Source: Trichormus sp. M33_DOE_039
Lineage (GTDB): Bacteria; Cyanobacteriota; Cyanobacteriia; Cyanobacteriales; Nostocaceae
DNA: 64,000 nucleotides
Direction of reading: 5' to 3'
Assembly (NCBI GenBank): GCA_015296085.1
Contig: DVDT01000055.1
Span: forward strand, 34,021 to 98,020
In this document: positions 31,181-38,778 of the stretch, in pieces
Position numbering within the stretch: position 1 is the first letter of the stretch
How the letters are laid out: every line of letters starts with the position of its first letter
Translations under genes and position numbers: made by a program
The notes under the pieces: generated by a model
Database searches by the model: none
What the model was told of the DNA's origin: nothing
The model's input: only the letters and a program-made list of their open reading frames with translations

Positions 31181-31965
31181 TTGTGTTTATTCCCATCTTC
31201 TGTCATTGGAATTCAGTCTAAAGGAATATTCCGAGCGATGAGCAGAAACAGTTACAAACTGCAATAAAACAATGTCATCTTTGTTAACAAATGCAACAAG
31301 AAATATATTAGTTTTAAGTCACTACTCATGATTCATTAGCAATTTAGTTTTGCTACCTGCGCCTTTACTACTGATCTTTCAATACCCCCATGTCTCATCT
31401 GTCATGTTGGGCTTAATGGAATCTCTATGACAAATTCTATTCTTTTACTTAGTTCATAATTACACCACATTCATCTTTGGTACTGTTTGACAATGATTTA
31501 GTTAGTATTTTTTATACTTAAGAGCTTGCGTAATCAAACTATATAGCAATTATCTAAAAATTTTGGAAAAAAGTTATTTTGACCCACATAAGCATCAACT
31601 CTGCATTTAGGTGGGTTGTCGTTGCCAAGTTTCTGTGGAAGATTTTGGAGGCGTTTCACCTAGTAAATGTCCTCAAAGACAACTAATAAAAGCAGTATGC
31701 GCGAAACAAAATAATTCCCTTAATCAGCAATGCCAAAAAAATTTATGGACATAATTAGTTTACTTTTGCTCGTAACTAAGTTTGTTAATTAGGAGTTTGA
31801 AGACATATCAAGCATATTTGAAGTTATTTTAGTGCCATAAATAGTTTATTTTTGTGACTCAATAAAATGTAACGAATATTTCTGCCATTAAAGTTTAATT
31901 TAAAATGCAAAAAGAGGAAGACAACTTTCTCTGATTAATCAATATTACAGGTGTAAACATAAAAC
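31181..31965. other. Long intergenic region upstream of the RiPP operon
   Basis: About 785 AT-rich bases precede the first precursor gene with no believable ORF. Such a long leader is compatible with a regulated promoter and a long 5' untranslated region, but I see no clear hairpin, operator or RNA gene. An out-of-context GTGGGTTGTCGTTGCC stretch near 31610 is not part of any recognised element. Confidence 0.4.
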
Positions 31966-32217
31966 ATGGAAACCAATAATAGAAACTTCAAACATCAAAT
32001 CGAGATTAATGATTTGATCGATGCGGCTGTGAGTGATGCGCTATCACGTAGAAGCGAAAACGGCAACAATTTAGCAGATTTATCTGGTGAAGAAGCGAGC
32101 GATGTAATAGGTGGTATTCAGCCAATAGCCGGGATTATAACTATACCAATACTCATCACACCTATTTTCCCACCCATCACTGTAGGGCTGATTGCACCAG
32201 ACTACGACATATTCTAA
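31966..32217 (+). CDS. Double-glycine RiPP precursor with an IAG core
   Basis: This 83-residue peptide looks like an exported RiPP precursor. A polar, acidic leader (residues 1-50) ends in LSGEEASDVIGG. A hydrophobic, Pro/Ile-rich core follows (51-83) with no Cys and only one Tyr, near the C terminus. The core opening IQPIAGIITIP (51-61) aligns position by position with IQPLYGVIVWP in the precursor at 32720-33061, but the Tyr-Gly site is Ala-Gly. Both cores end in Phe. It is therefore probably a paralogous substrate or companion of the same pathway that cannot undergo tyramine excision at this site. It is first in a same-strand cluster with 44 bp to the next gene. Confidence 0.7.
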   Translation: METNNRNFKHQIEINDLIDAAVSDALSRRSENGNNLADLSGEEASDVIGGIQPIAGIITIPILITPIFPPITVGLIAPDYDIF

Positions 32218-32261
32218 TGATAAATTTTGATTTAAAATCACCTTCTCTGGAGCTTTAATTC

Positions 32262-32702
32262 ATGGAAGAAATTCCTGCTGAGAAAACTACACTTTGCCCC
32301 AGTGCTAGACCAGAAATAGCAGGAAGCGTAGTCTTCGGTTTAATTGGTGGCACAGTCACAGAACCACACGTAACTTATCTGAAACAGCAACTACCTGTAA
32401 CAGATGAACTGTTAGCAAAAGCTAGTCCTGTGACCCCCACAGAAATATTTCGGACTGCTGCCCCTTGTGCATCTAAAAAATGTCAACATTTTGATGGTAA
32501 AGATTGCCGTTTAGCCACAAGAGTTGCAGAAAAATTACCTGCTGTAGTAGCAGAACTACCTCCTTGTTCCATCCGCCGAGATTGCCGTTGGTGGCAACAA
32601 GAAGGTAAGGCAGCTTGTATGCGCTGTCCACAAATTATCACTGACAATTACAACCCATCTCAGTTAATGCAAGAAGTTGCATTAACTGAAGTAACTACTT
32701 AA
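32262..32702 (+). CDS. Cysteine-rich protein of the RiPP cluster
   Basis: This 146-residue soluble protein has eight cysteines: Cys12, Cys69, Cys74, Cys82, Cys102, Cys108, Cys119 and Cys122. The last seven occur as CxxxxC, DC, PPC, RDC and CxxC groups (APCASKKCQHFDGKDC; CSIRRDC; ACMRC), which suggests a Zn or Fe-S binding module. The N-terminal part has GSVVFGLIGGTV. I do not recognise a named family with certainty. Its place between two precursor genes, ahead of a radical SAM maturase, suggests a role in maturation or electron supply. GGAG lies about 10 bases before the ATG. Confidence 0.65.
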   Translation: MEEIPAEKTTLCPSARPEIAGSVVFGLIGGTVTEPHVTYLKQQLPVTDELLAKASPVTPTEIFRTAAPCASKKCQHFDGKDCRLATRVAEKLPAVVAELPPCSIRRDCRWWQQEGKAACMRCPQIITDNYNPSQLMQEVALTEVTT

Positions 32703-32719
32703 TTTCTGAGGAGAAAACT

Positions 32720-33061
32720 ATGGCTTTTGAAAATGTCAGAGCTTTCTATGAAAGACTGGCTAATGATGAAGCTTTCCGCAGCCAAATGCAACAAGTTGAA
32801 AGCAAAGATGAATGTAGTCAACTAGTTAAAGCAGCTGGTTTTGAATTTACCCAAGCTGAGTTTGAAGAATATACAACTCAATTATTAGAGTCAGCCGCTG
32901 ATGAAGGTGAACTCAGGGATTTAAATGAACAAGAATTAGAAGCAGTCTTTGGGGGTGCTTCTTCACTTCTTGACAAAATCCGCATTCAGCCATTGTATGG
33001 GGTGATTGTTTGGCCTCCAGCTCAACCTCTGTACGGGGTTGTAGTTAGTGAAGAATTCTAG
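32720..33061 (+). CDS. Nif11-leader spliceotide precursor with two LYG sites
   Basis: This 113-residue precursor has a Nif11-type leader (AFYERLANDEAFRSQMQQ, then the second helix and LNEQELEAVFGG). The double glycine is at residues 78-79, where a C39 peptidase could cut. The core (80-113) contains two near-identical motifs, QPLYGVIV (90-97) and QPLYGVVV (102-109), separated by WPPA. Radical SAM spliceases of the PlpX type recognise XYG in such cores, remove tyramine from the Tyr and leave an alpha-keto-beta-amino acid derived from X, here Leu. Tyr93 and Tyr105 are therefore the predicted splice sites. GAGGAGAAAA lies just before the ATG. A hairpin and the radical SAM gene follow. Confidence 0.88.
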   Translation: MAFENVRAFYERLANDEAFRSQMQQVESKDECSQLVKAAGFEFTQAEFEEYTTQLLESAADEGELRDLNEQELEAVFGGASSLLDKIRIQPLYGVIVWPPAQPLYGVVVSEEF

Positions 33062-33090
33062 ACAAGTTCAAACTACCATTTTAGTTTTTG

Positions 33091-33120
33091 GGGACGGATA
33101 AACAGAAACCGTCCCTCTTT
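33091..33120 (+). terminator. Attenuator-like hairpin between precursor and radical SAM gene
   Basis: A 7-bp GC-rich stem GGGACGG / CCGTCCC with an 11-nt loop is followed by TCTTT, 30 bp after the precursor stop and 27 bp before the maturase ATG. It probably lets most transcripts stop after the precursor, giving substrate excess over enzyme, a common RiPP operon design. Confidence 0.6.
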
Positions 33121-33146
33121 CATAAGTTGAAGAGGGGTTATATTTC

Positions 33147-34397
33147 ATGAGCGATCGCAGAATTAGCTATGCTGTTTGGGAAATCACATTAAAATGTAAT
33201 CTGGCTTGTCAACATTGTGGTTCGCGTGCAGGCCACACCAGAACACAGGAACTCTCTACAGCAGAAGCCCTAGATTTAGTCAAACAAATGGCAGATGTGG
33301 GCATCACCGAAGTTACTCTGATTGGCGGTGAGGCTTTTCTGCGTTCAGATTGGTTGGAAATTGCCCAAGCCATTAATCAAGCTGGAATGCACTGTGGCAT
33401 GACTACTGGTGGCTACGGTATCACCTTAGAGACAGCACGCCGCATGAAAGACGCTGGAATTAAGGTAGTCTCCGTTTCAGTTGATGGTTTAGAAGCAACT
33501 CACGACAGACTCCGGGGCAGACAAGGTTCATGGCAGTGGGCATTTAAAACCATGAGTCACCTCAAACAAGTAGGCATTCCCTTTGGTTGCAATACACAAA
33601 TTAATCGCCTCTCTGCACCAGAATTTCCCAGCATCTATGAACATATCCGCGATGCTGGTGTATTTGCTTGGCAAATACAAATGACCGTACCAATGGGTAA
33701 TGCTGCCGATAATAGTGAAATTCTGCTGCAACCTTATGAATTATTAGATGTCTATCCGATGATTGCACGGGTTGCTCAAAGAGCCAAACAAGAAGGTGTA
33801 CAGCTGCAACCAGGAAATAATATTGGTTACTTCGGCCCCTATGAACGATTTCTGCGTGGCGGGAGTGCTTGGTCATTTTGGCAAGGATGCAACGCCGGAC
33901 TCTCGACATTAGGTATTGAAGCGGATGGTGCAATTAAAGGTTGTCCTTCTCTACCAACTTCCGCTTACACTGGTGGAAACATCCGCGACTACTCACTACG
34001 AACCATCATCGAGGAAACAGAAGAATTGCGGTTTAATTTAGGTGCTGACACACCCAAAGGTACAGCCCATTTGTGGGGTTTTTGCAAAACTTGTGAATTT
34101 GCTGAACTCTGTCGGGGTGGTTGCAGTTGGACTGCACACGTCTTTTTTGACAAACGCGGTAACAATCCCTACTGTCATCACCGCGCCTTAACTCAAGCTA
34201 AACATGGTATTCGGGAACGAGTCTTGCTTCAGCGTCGTGCTGATGGTAATCCCTTTGATAATGGTGAATTTGCTTTGATTGAAGAACCAATTAATGTACC
34301 TTGGCCAGCAAATGATCCATTACACTTCACGACCCACAAAATTCAATGGTCAGAAAGTTGGCAGCAAGCACAGGAACTAGCAACGTTAATTGGTTAA
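33147..34397 (+). CDS. Radical SAM/SPASM peptide maturase, putative splicease
   Basis: This 416-residue radical SAM enzyme has the SAM-cluster motif CNLACQHC (Cys17, Cys21, Cys24), the GGE-type SAM-binding strand (LIGGEAFLR) and a C-terminal SPASM domain. Seven cysteines are placed to hold auxiliary Fe-S clusters (Cys248, Cys266, Cys313, Cys316, Cys322, Cys326, Cys343). It resembles the Nif11-class peptide maturases to which the protein-splicing enzyme PlpX belongs. Directly upstream is a Nif11-leader precursor with two LYG sites, the substrate signature of those enzymes, so C-C cleavage and tyramine excision is the inferred reaction. GAAGAGGGG lies 10-18 bases upstream of the ATG. A 56-residue gene follows after 24 bp. 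Confidence 0.85.
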   Translation: MSDRRISYAVWEITLKCNLACQHCGSRAGHTRTQELSTAEALDLVKQMADVGITEVTLIGGEAFLRSDWLEIAQAINQAGMHCGMTTGGYGITLETARRMKDAGIKVVSVSVDGLEATHDRLRGRQGSWQWAFKTMSHLKQVGIPFGCNTQINRLSAPEFPSIYEHIRDAGVFAWQIQMTVPMGNAADNSEILLQPYELLDVYPMIARVAQRAKQEGVQLQPGNNIGYFGPYERFLRGGSAWSFWQGCNAGLSTLGIEADGAIKGCPSLPTSAYTGGNIRDYSLRTIIEETEELRFNLGADTPKGTAHLWGFCKTCEFAELCRGGCSWTAHVFFDKRGNNPYCHHRALTQAKHGIRERVLLQRRADGNPFDNGEFALIEEPINVPWPANDPLHFTTHKIQWSESWQQAQELATLIG

Positions 34398-34421
34398 TCC
34401 GTTTAATCACAAAATAATTTT

Positions 34422-34592
34422 ATGGATACTAACTCTAGTACTTCTAATCAAATTCAAGTAGATACTCCGAAATTTCTTTTACCCCGTTCAGCCTGGAATA
34501 GTCAATTAGCTTATTTAAGAATAATGTTTAAGGCCAAGAAAGCTTTAGATAGGATAGAAGAAGAAGCAAGATTGCATAAGATTAGTAATTAG
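34422..34592 (+). CDS. Small 56-residue protein downstream of the splicease
   Basis: An ATG 24 bp after the radical SAM stop opens a 56-residue frame: polar N terminus, FLLPRSAWNSQLAYLR, then an amphipathic charged helix (KAKKALDRIEEEARLHKIS). It has no double glycine and no core-like tail, so it is not an obvious precursor. It may be the small accessory partner that PlpX-type enzymes are known to need, but I cannot show homology. A clean terminator 45 bp downstream closes the operon, which supports this being its last gene. Confidence 0.55.
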   Translation: MDTNSSTSNQIQVDTPKFLLPRSAWNSQLAYLRIMFKAKKALDRIEEEARLHKISN

Positions 34593-34636
34593 TGTATGAG
34601 TAATTAACCATATAGCAATCTAAAACAGAGCGAACT

Positions 34637-34671
34637 AAAGCCCTCAATTTCAAGAAGAAATTGGGGGCTTT
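34637..34671 (+). terminator. Terminator closing the spliceotide operon
   Basis: A 15-bp stem AAAGCCCTCAATTTC / GAAATTGGGGGCTTT with one G-T wobble and a 5-nt loop. The A/T tails make it usable on either strand. Confidence 0.8.
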
Positions 34672-34997
34672 AAGTATCAAAACTTTTACCCATAGTACAT
34701 AGAGACGTTATATTTCTAAATTTTTACACATTGATAACGTTAACTAAAACTTGATTATATGATCTATCAAGGATTATTAATAAATAAAATTGGCAACAAT
34801 ATCTTGATTAATCCAAAGTTAAGAAAAGATTATTTTTTGTGTTCTAAGAAAAATAAAAAAACAGTGACATAAATATTTTATTTGTTTCCCCAACCTTGAA
34901 TAAAAAGATATATATCCTATCCAATTTTTTGTAAAATTACACTAAGGCTGATTTAGCAAAATAACAATTCAGGTGTAGTCACATTCTCAGAACAATT

Positions 34998-35630
34998 ATG
35001 AAAAATACTAACTTAGGGACTTTGATTTCAGGTGCAGTAGGCGGATTTTTTTTGTCTCTAGCTCCAGCTACTGCTGCTATCTTAGTAGAACCAATAGTGA
35101 CAACACCTAACCCAAGCTTTCCCTCAGGAGTAGACATTCCCTTCGGTTTACCACCAGGACAATTAACATTTTGGAATGCGCCTGATACTACTGGTGAACA
35201 AAATTTTTTAAATAGTACAGGACTAGATATCAATCAATTCTCTCTGATAGTACTACCTGATCTTGATACGCTTCCAGATGATGTTGTCTGGGGAGATGTT
35301 AATGGTGATGGTCAGATAGGTTTTTCTAACATTTTTACTACTATTAACGTTAATCCAGGGTTTATTTTACAAGGATTACGCGCTCCTAGAATTAATCTTG
35401 CAGGAGGAGTAATTCCAGCAGGCGATCGCTTTGTTGTCCAATTTATTTCCCAACCTGATCTAAGACCATCAATACCTGGAGATAATGGGCCTTTAGTAGT
35501 CGGTGGTGTTTACTTCGGTTCTATTCCTGTGGCAACTGTTCCTGAACCATCATTTGTCCTCGGTTCTGCTTTTACTGTGTCATTAGGTGCTTGGTTTAGC
35601 AGAAGAAAAACTACTACAAAGAAGGCCTAA
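34998..35630 (+). CDS. PEP-CTERM sorted secreted protein
   Basis: This 210-residue exported protein has an N-terminal signal peptide (about residues 9-30, ending ATAAIL). The mature domain includes a calcium-loop-like stretch DVNGDGQIG. A C-terminal sorting signal follows: VPEPS, a hydrophobic segment, then SRRKTTTKKA. PEP-CTERM tails are processed by exosortase and linked to surface or exopolysaccharide localisation. The middle part has no recognised enzyme motif. It lies between two groups of RiPP-like genes but has its own upstream region and a strong terminator, so membership of that pathway is not implied. Confidence 0.82.
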   Translation: MKNTNLGTLISGAVGGFFLSLAPATAAILVEPIVTTPNPSFPSGVDIPFGLPPGQLTFWNAPDTTGEQNFLNSTGLDINQFSLIVLPDLDTLPDDVVWGDVNGDGQIGFSNIFTTINVNPGFILQGLRAPRINLAGGVIPAGDRFVVQFISQPDLRPSIPGDNGPLVVGGVYFGSIPVATVPEPSFVLGSAFTVSLGAWFSRRKTTTKKA

Positions 35631-35660
35631 TTAATATAGGTAAAATCCTGAAATAAAAAA

Positions 35661-35696
35661 ATAGAGTGCATTAAGGCTTATGCACTCTATTTTTTT
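35661..35696. terminator. Bidirectional terminator after the PEP-CTERM gene
   Basis: A perfect 11-bp stem ATAGAGTGCAT / ATGCACTCTAT with an 8-nt loop is flanked by an A-run on the left and a T-run on the right. Confidence 0.88.
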
Positions 35697-35900
35697 ATTA
35701 TTACTTTATTCAGCCTATCTATCAAACAATAAAAACAAACTATTTCGTGTGAATAATCTGTAACTTTAAATGTAACTTTTTTGTCCATTATTATGAGTGA
35801 ATTAACTTGATTAATACAGTTTGTTCAGTAAGAATATATTACAGATAAGCAAGTTTAAAAGCTTATCTTTCAACTAAAAATTTAACAGGAGCAATTAACA

Positions 35901-36047
35901 ATGTCTCGCATCCAAATTCAAGACCTCAATGTTGAAAATTTCGTGACTGAACTGGAAGCTGATGAATTGACAGAAGTTAAAGGCGGTTGTCCAATATGTA
36001 TTTTATTAATTGGTGCTGCTGTTGGTCTTGTACTAAATCTGGAGTAA
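35901..36047 (+). CDS. Double-glycine peptide with a CPIC core
   Basis: This 48-residue peptide has a classic leader: IQIQDLNVENFVTELEADEL, then TEVKGG (residues 24-29), followed by a 19-residue core. The core starts CPIC and continues as a glycine-containing hydrophobic helix (ILLIGAAVGLVLNLE). The E-x-KGG ending is the signal cut by C39 peptidase ABC exporters such as the one encoded at 38779-41484. AACAGGAGC lies about 8-16 bases before the ATG. A second, unrelated double-glycine peptide starts 36 bp downstream. The pair looks like bacteriocin-type or signalling peptides; activity unknown. Confidence 0.78.
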   Translation: MSRIQIQDLNVENFVTELEADELTEVKGGCPICILLIGAAVGLVLNLE

Positions 36048-36082
36048 ATTAATCTATTTGCATTGTGAATGGAGGTTATATC

Positions 36083-36250
36083 ATGACATCTATCCGCATT
36101 AATGACATTGAAGAAGTCAGCTGCTTAAATGAGTTAACGGACAGCGAAGCTGATTCAACTCGTGGTGGTATCGTACAAGCAATCTTACTATTCTACGCTG
36201 GCTATGAAATCGGTAAGGAAATTGCCGAGCAAATTAACAAGCGAACCTGA
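36083..36250 (+). CDS. Double-glycine peptide, second of a pair
   Basis: This 55-residue peptide has the leader MTSIRINDIEEVSCLNELTD and onward to TRGG (residues 27-28). The core of about 27 residues is hydrophobic first (IVQAILLFYAGYEIGK) and charged after (EIAEQINKRT), an amphipathic helix typical of small bacteriocins. I chose ATG 36083 because GGAGG lies 8-12 bases upstream; an in-frame ATG at 36065 would place that ribosome-binding site inside the gene. It is transcribed with the preceding peptide and followed by a terminator. Confidence 0.75.
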   Translation: MTSIRINDIEEVSCLNELTDSEADSTRGGIVQAILLFYAGYEIGKEIAEQINKRT

Positions 36251-36287
36251 TTACAATAAGTTTGTTAAACATTAGCCAGAATTAAAT

Positions 36288-36320
36288 AAACCCTCTAACA
36301 TCTTAGAGGGTTTTACTTTT
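36288..36320 (+). terminator. Terminator after the double-glycine peptide pair
   Basis: An 11-bp stem AAACCCTCTAA / TTAGAGGGTTT with a 4-nt loop is followed by ACTTTTTT. It lies between the convergent peptide and exporter operons. Confidence 0.85.
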
Positions 36321-36422
36321 TTGAAAAAAATGCAACACATATAATCATTTACCAAGTCTTTTTATTTGACCTATAATTCATGTATTGCAAAAATTGTTTT
36401 AATTTAAATTATCTACTAGTAT

Positions 36423-37169
36423 CTAGATAGCTTCATTTAAATTTAGAGCAAATTCCACTTGTAAATATTGCTGTTTCAACCATTCAGTAAATAGCTCTAA
36501 AATAATCTTAAAGCGGAAATTCTCATTTAATTCCGGCTGCATAATCTCTTCTACGAAAATTAAATGTAATCCTTGAGAGCCAAGAATGGGTTTCAAAATT
36601 TGTGGTGGATGAGAGGCAAATACAGCAGCGGAAATTTCTGGCTTTAAATCCTTACGTTTGAGTATACCTCTGTATCCCCCAGAACGGCGCAATTCTTTGT
36701 CTTGAATGTATTTATGAGCAACATCATGGAAACTCATTTCATTCTCTTTAATAGAATAAAAAAGTTCCCATGCCAAATCTTCGTCATCCAAAATAACTTC
36801 ATACATTGCCACAGTAGTATAGTCTAGCTGATGCTCAAAAAAGTAAGGCTCGACTTTATCTGCAAACAAATGAGCAGCCAATTTCCCAGAAATTAAACTG
36901 GTGTAAACCATCTTTTCAAACTCTTCTAGAGACAAGTTGTGTTTGTTCAGCCACATCCAAGTATCATCAGCACTAGTGAGTTTGTTAGCCAAGCGCAATT
37001 GATCTGCTGCTTTTTGGAGTTCCTCTACTTCTACTTTGACACCTAATTCTCGTGCAGTTTTGTCAATAATATGGTGGTTGACAATCTGTTCAACTATTTC
37101 AGGTATTTTACAAGATAATTTGATTTGAACGACAATATCTTCTGAAGTTATGTTAATAGTATTTGGCAT
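36423..37169 (-). CDS. Parvulin-like peptidyl-prolyl isomerase of the export operon
   Basis: This 248-residue protein has an N-terminal SurA/PpiC-like helical region (about residues 1-115) and a PpiC-type rotamase domain (about 120-215) with the typical RRSGGYRGILKRKDLKPEI and FASHPPQILKPILGSQGLHLI segments. There is no signal peptide, so it is probably cytoplasmic. It is the last gene of an operon with an HlyD adaptor and a C39 ABC exporter, and may hold or fold exported peptides. I chose ATG 37169 (AAGGAAAAA upstream) over an in-frame TTG ten codons earlier. Such isomerases often accompany cyanobacterial peptide exporters. Confidence 0.78.
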   Translation of the reverse strand: MPNTINITSEDIVVQIKLSCKIPEIVEQIVNHHIIDKTARELGVKVEVEELQKAADQLRLANKLTSADDTWMWLNKHNLSLEEFEKMVYTSLISGKLAAHLFADKVEPYFFEHQLDYTTVAMYEVILDDEDLAWELFYSIKENEMSFHDVAHKYIQDKELRRSGGYRGILKRKDLKPEISAAVFASHPPQILKPILGSQGLHLIFVEEIMQPELNENFRFKIILELFTEWLKQQYLQVEFALNLNEAI

Positions 37170-37216
37170 TTGCTTTTTCCTTTTTATATTCTCAAACAAG
37201 TAAAAAACTGAAAATC

Positions 37217-38749
37217 TTATAATTCCAAACCACCATTTTGTAACTTCTTAAATGGATCAATGAGGAAATCAATAATTCGACGTTGACGTACAATTACTTC
37301 GGCGGTTGCTGTATCTCCTGGTTTCAAAGGAATACACCTACCAGCAGATACAATACAATGTTGATTTAAAGCAATTTCTAAATTATAGGCAGAGGCTTTT
37401 CCATTGGGGGTGTCTATATCGAGACTAGTAGGTGAAATTTTAATCAATTTTCCTTCTAGAACTCCGTAATCCTGAAATGGGTAAGCATCAAATTTCAGCT
37501 TGACTGGCAATGATGTTCTCAAAGAACCACTTTCTGTAGTTGCCATTTGCGCGCGAATAATTAGAGGTGAATTCTTAGGAGCAATTTCTGCTAACATTGC
37601 TCCTGGTTGTACGACAGAGCCAGCCCTTTGAATCGGCAATTGAAAGACTGTGCCATCTACAGTTGCTTTGATTTCTCGTTGACTTAACTGAAATTTTAAC
37701 GATGTAATTTGACTCTTGTTTTGCTCTATTTCTGCTTTTAGGGCAGTAATTTCTCTATCTAAGTTTTTGAGTTGTTCTTCACTTTTAAGTACAGCCAACT
37801 TACCTGCATGACTCAAGCTTTGATAGCCACGTTCTTTCTCTTTAATACGTAATTGTGACTGTTCAATATTGGCTTGTGCTTGCTGTATTATGCGCTCATA
37901 ACTACTTTGTTGTTCTCTGAGCCTTAATTTTGACTGCTCAATATCTGCTTTTGTTTGTTCTAATAACTTTTGTCTTTCTTTGGCTATATCAACTTTATCT
38001 ACAAGATTGATTTCTGGAACTATTCCGGCTTGCCATGCTTGTTGATAACGCGCAACTTCTCTATTAGCTCTATCTAAACTAATTTCTACTAATTTATGAT
38101 TTACCTGGCTATAATCAATAGATTTTTTAGCCTGATTAACTTGAGCTAATTTTTCTTCCTTTTGAAAATCAAAGGAACTAATAGTAGCATTAAGATTTTG
38201 TTTCTCTTGGTCAATTTGAGTTTGCTTTTCTAATTCTTGAGCTTGATTTTGTTGGCGTTGCACTGTCAAAGCTAAAACCAACTGGTTTTTGAGTAAGTTT
38301 AACTGTGACAATTGATTTAATTGACCATCTAGCCTAGTTTGTGCCTGTTTCAATTCACTATTAACTAATTCTGATTCCAGTATCAATAAAGTTTGGCCTG
38401 CTTTAACTGATTCTCCTTCTTGAACGCGAATTTCTGCAACACTACCTGCTACAGCAGCGTCTAATCTTACTGTTTTACCTTCTGGTTCTAATCTCCCTCT
38501 AGCTGTACCAGTTTCATCTACTTTAGATAATATTGACCAAGGTAATGCAATGGATGCAAAGATGAATAAAAAGTACAGCAGTCCTCTAGTCCAGACTTGG
38601 GGTAGGCTGTCAAGTAATTCTTTTGTGACTTCAGACCAATCATCTATTGATTTCGCTGATTTCTCAGAAATGGTAGTGGCTATTCGTTCTTCATGAAATG
38701 AATTTTCTGGCAATTGGTGACGCACCAATCCATTTAAGTTATTTGGCAT
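37217..38749 (-). CDS. HlyD-family membrane fusion protein
   Basis: This 510-residue periplasmic adaptor links an inner-membrane ABC exporter to an outer-membrane channel. It has a cytoplasmic N tail, one transmembrane helix (about residues 57-77, GLLYFLFIFASIALPW) and a biotinyl-lipoyl half-motif (VAEIRVQEGESVKAGQTLL). A long coiled coil (about 120-350), the second lipoyl half (TVFQLPIQRAGSVVQPGAML) and a beta-barrel end (LKPGDTATAEVIVRQRRI) follow. The gene starts 29 bp after the ABC transporter stop on the same strand, and the isomerase gene follows. Confidence 0.92.
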   Translation of the reverse strand: MPNNLNGLVRHQLPENSFHEERIATTISEKSAKSIDDWSEVTKELLDSLPQVWTRGLLYFLFIFASIALPWSILSKVDETGTARGRLEPEGKTVRLDAAVAGSVAEIRVQEGESVKAGQTLLILESELVNSELKQAQTRLDGQLNQLSQLNLLKNQLVLALTVQRQQNQAQELEKQTQIDQEKQNLNATISSFDFQKEEKLAQVNQAKKSIDYSQVNHKLVEISLDRANREVARYQQAWQAGIVPEINLVDKVDIAKERQKLLEQTKADIEQSKLRLREQQSSYERIIQQAQANIEQSQLRIKEKERGYQSLSHAGKLAVLKSEEQLKNLDREITALKAEIEQNKSQITSLKFQLSQREIKATVDGTVFQLPIQRAGSVVQPGAMLAEIAPKNSPLIIRAQMATTESGSLRTSLPVKLKFDAYPFQDYGVLEGKLIKISPTSLDIDTPNGKASAYNLEIALNQHCIVSAGRCIPLKPGDTATAEVIVRQRRIIDFLIDPFKKLQNGGLEL

Positions 38750-38778
38750 GGCTGTGAGGAATATGTAGTTAATCTGAT

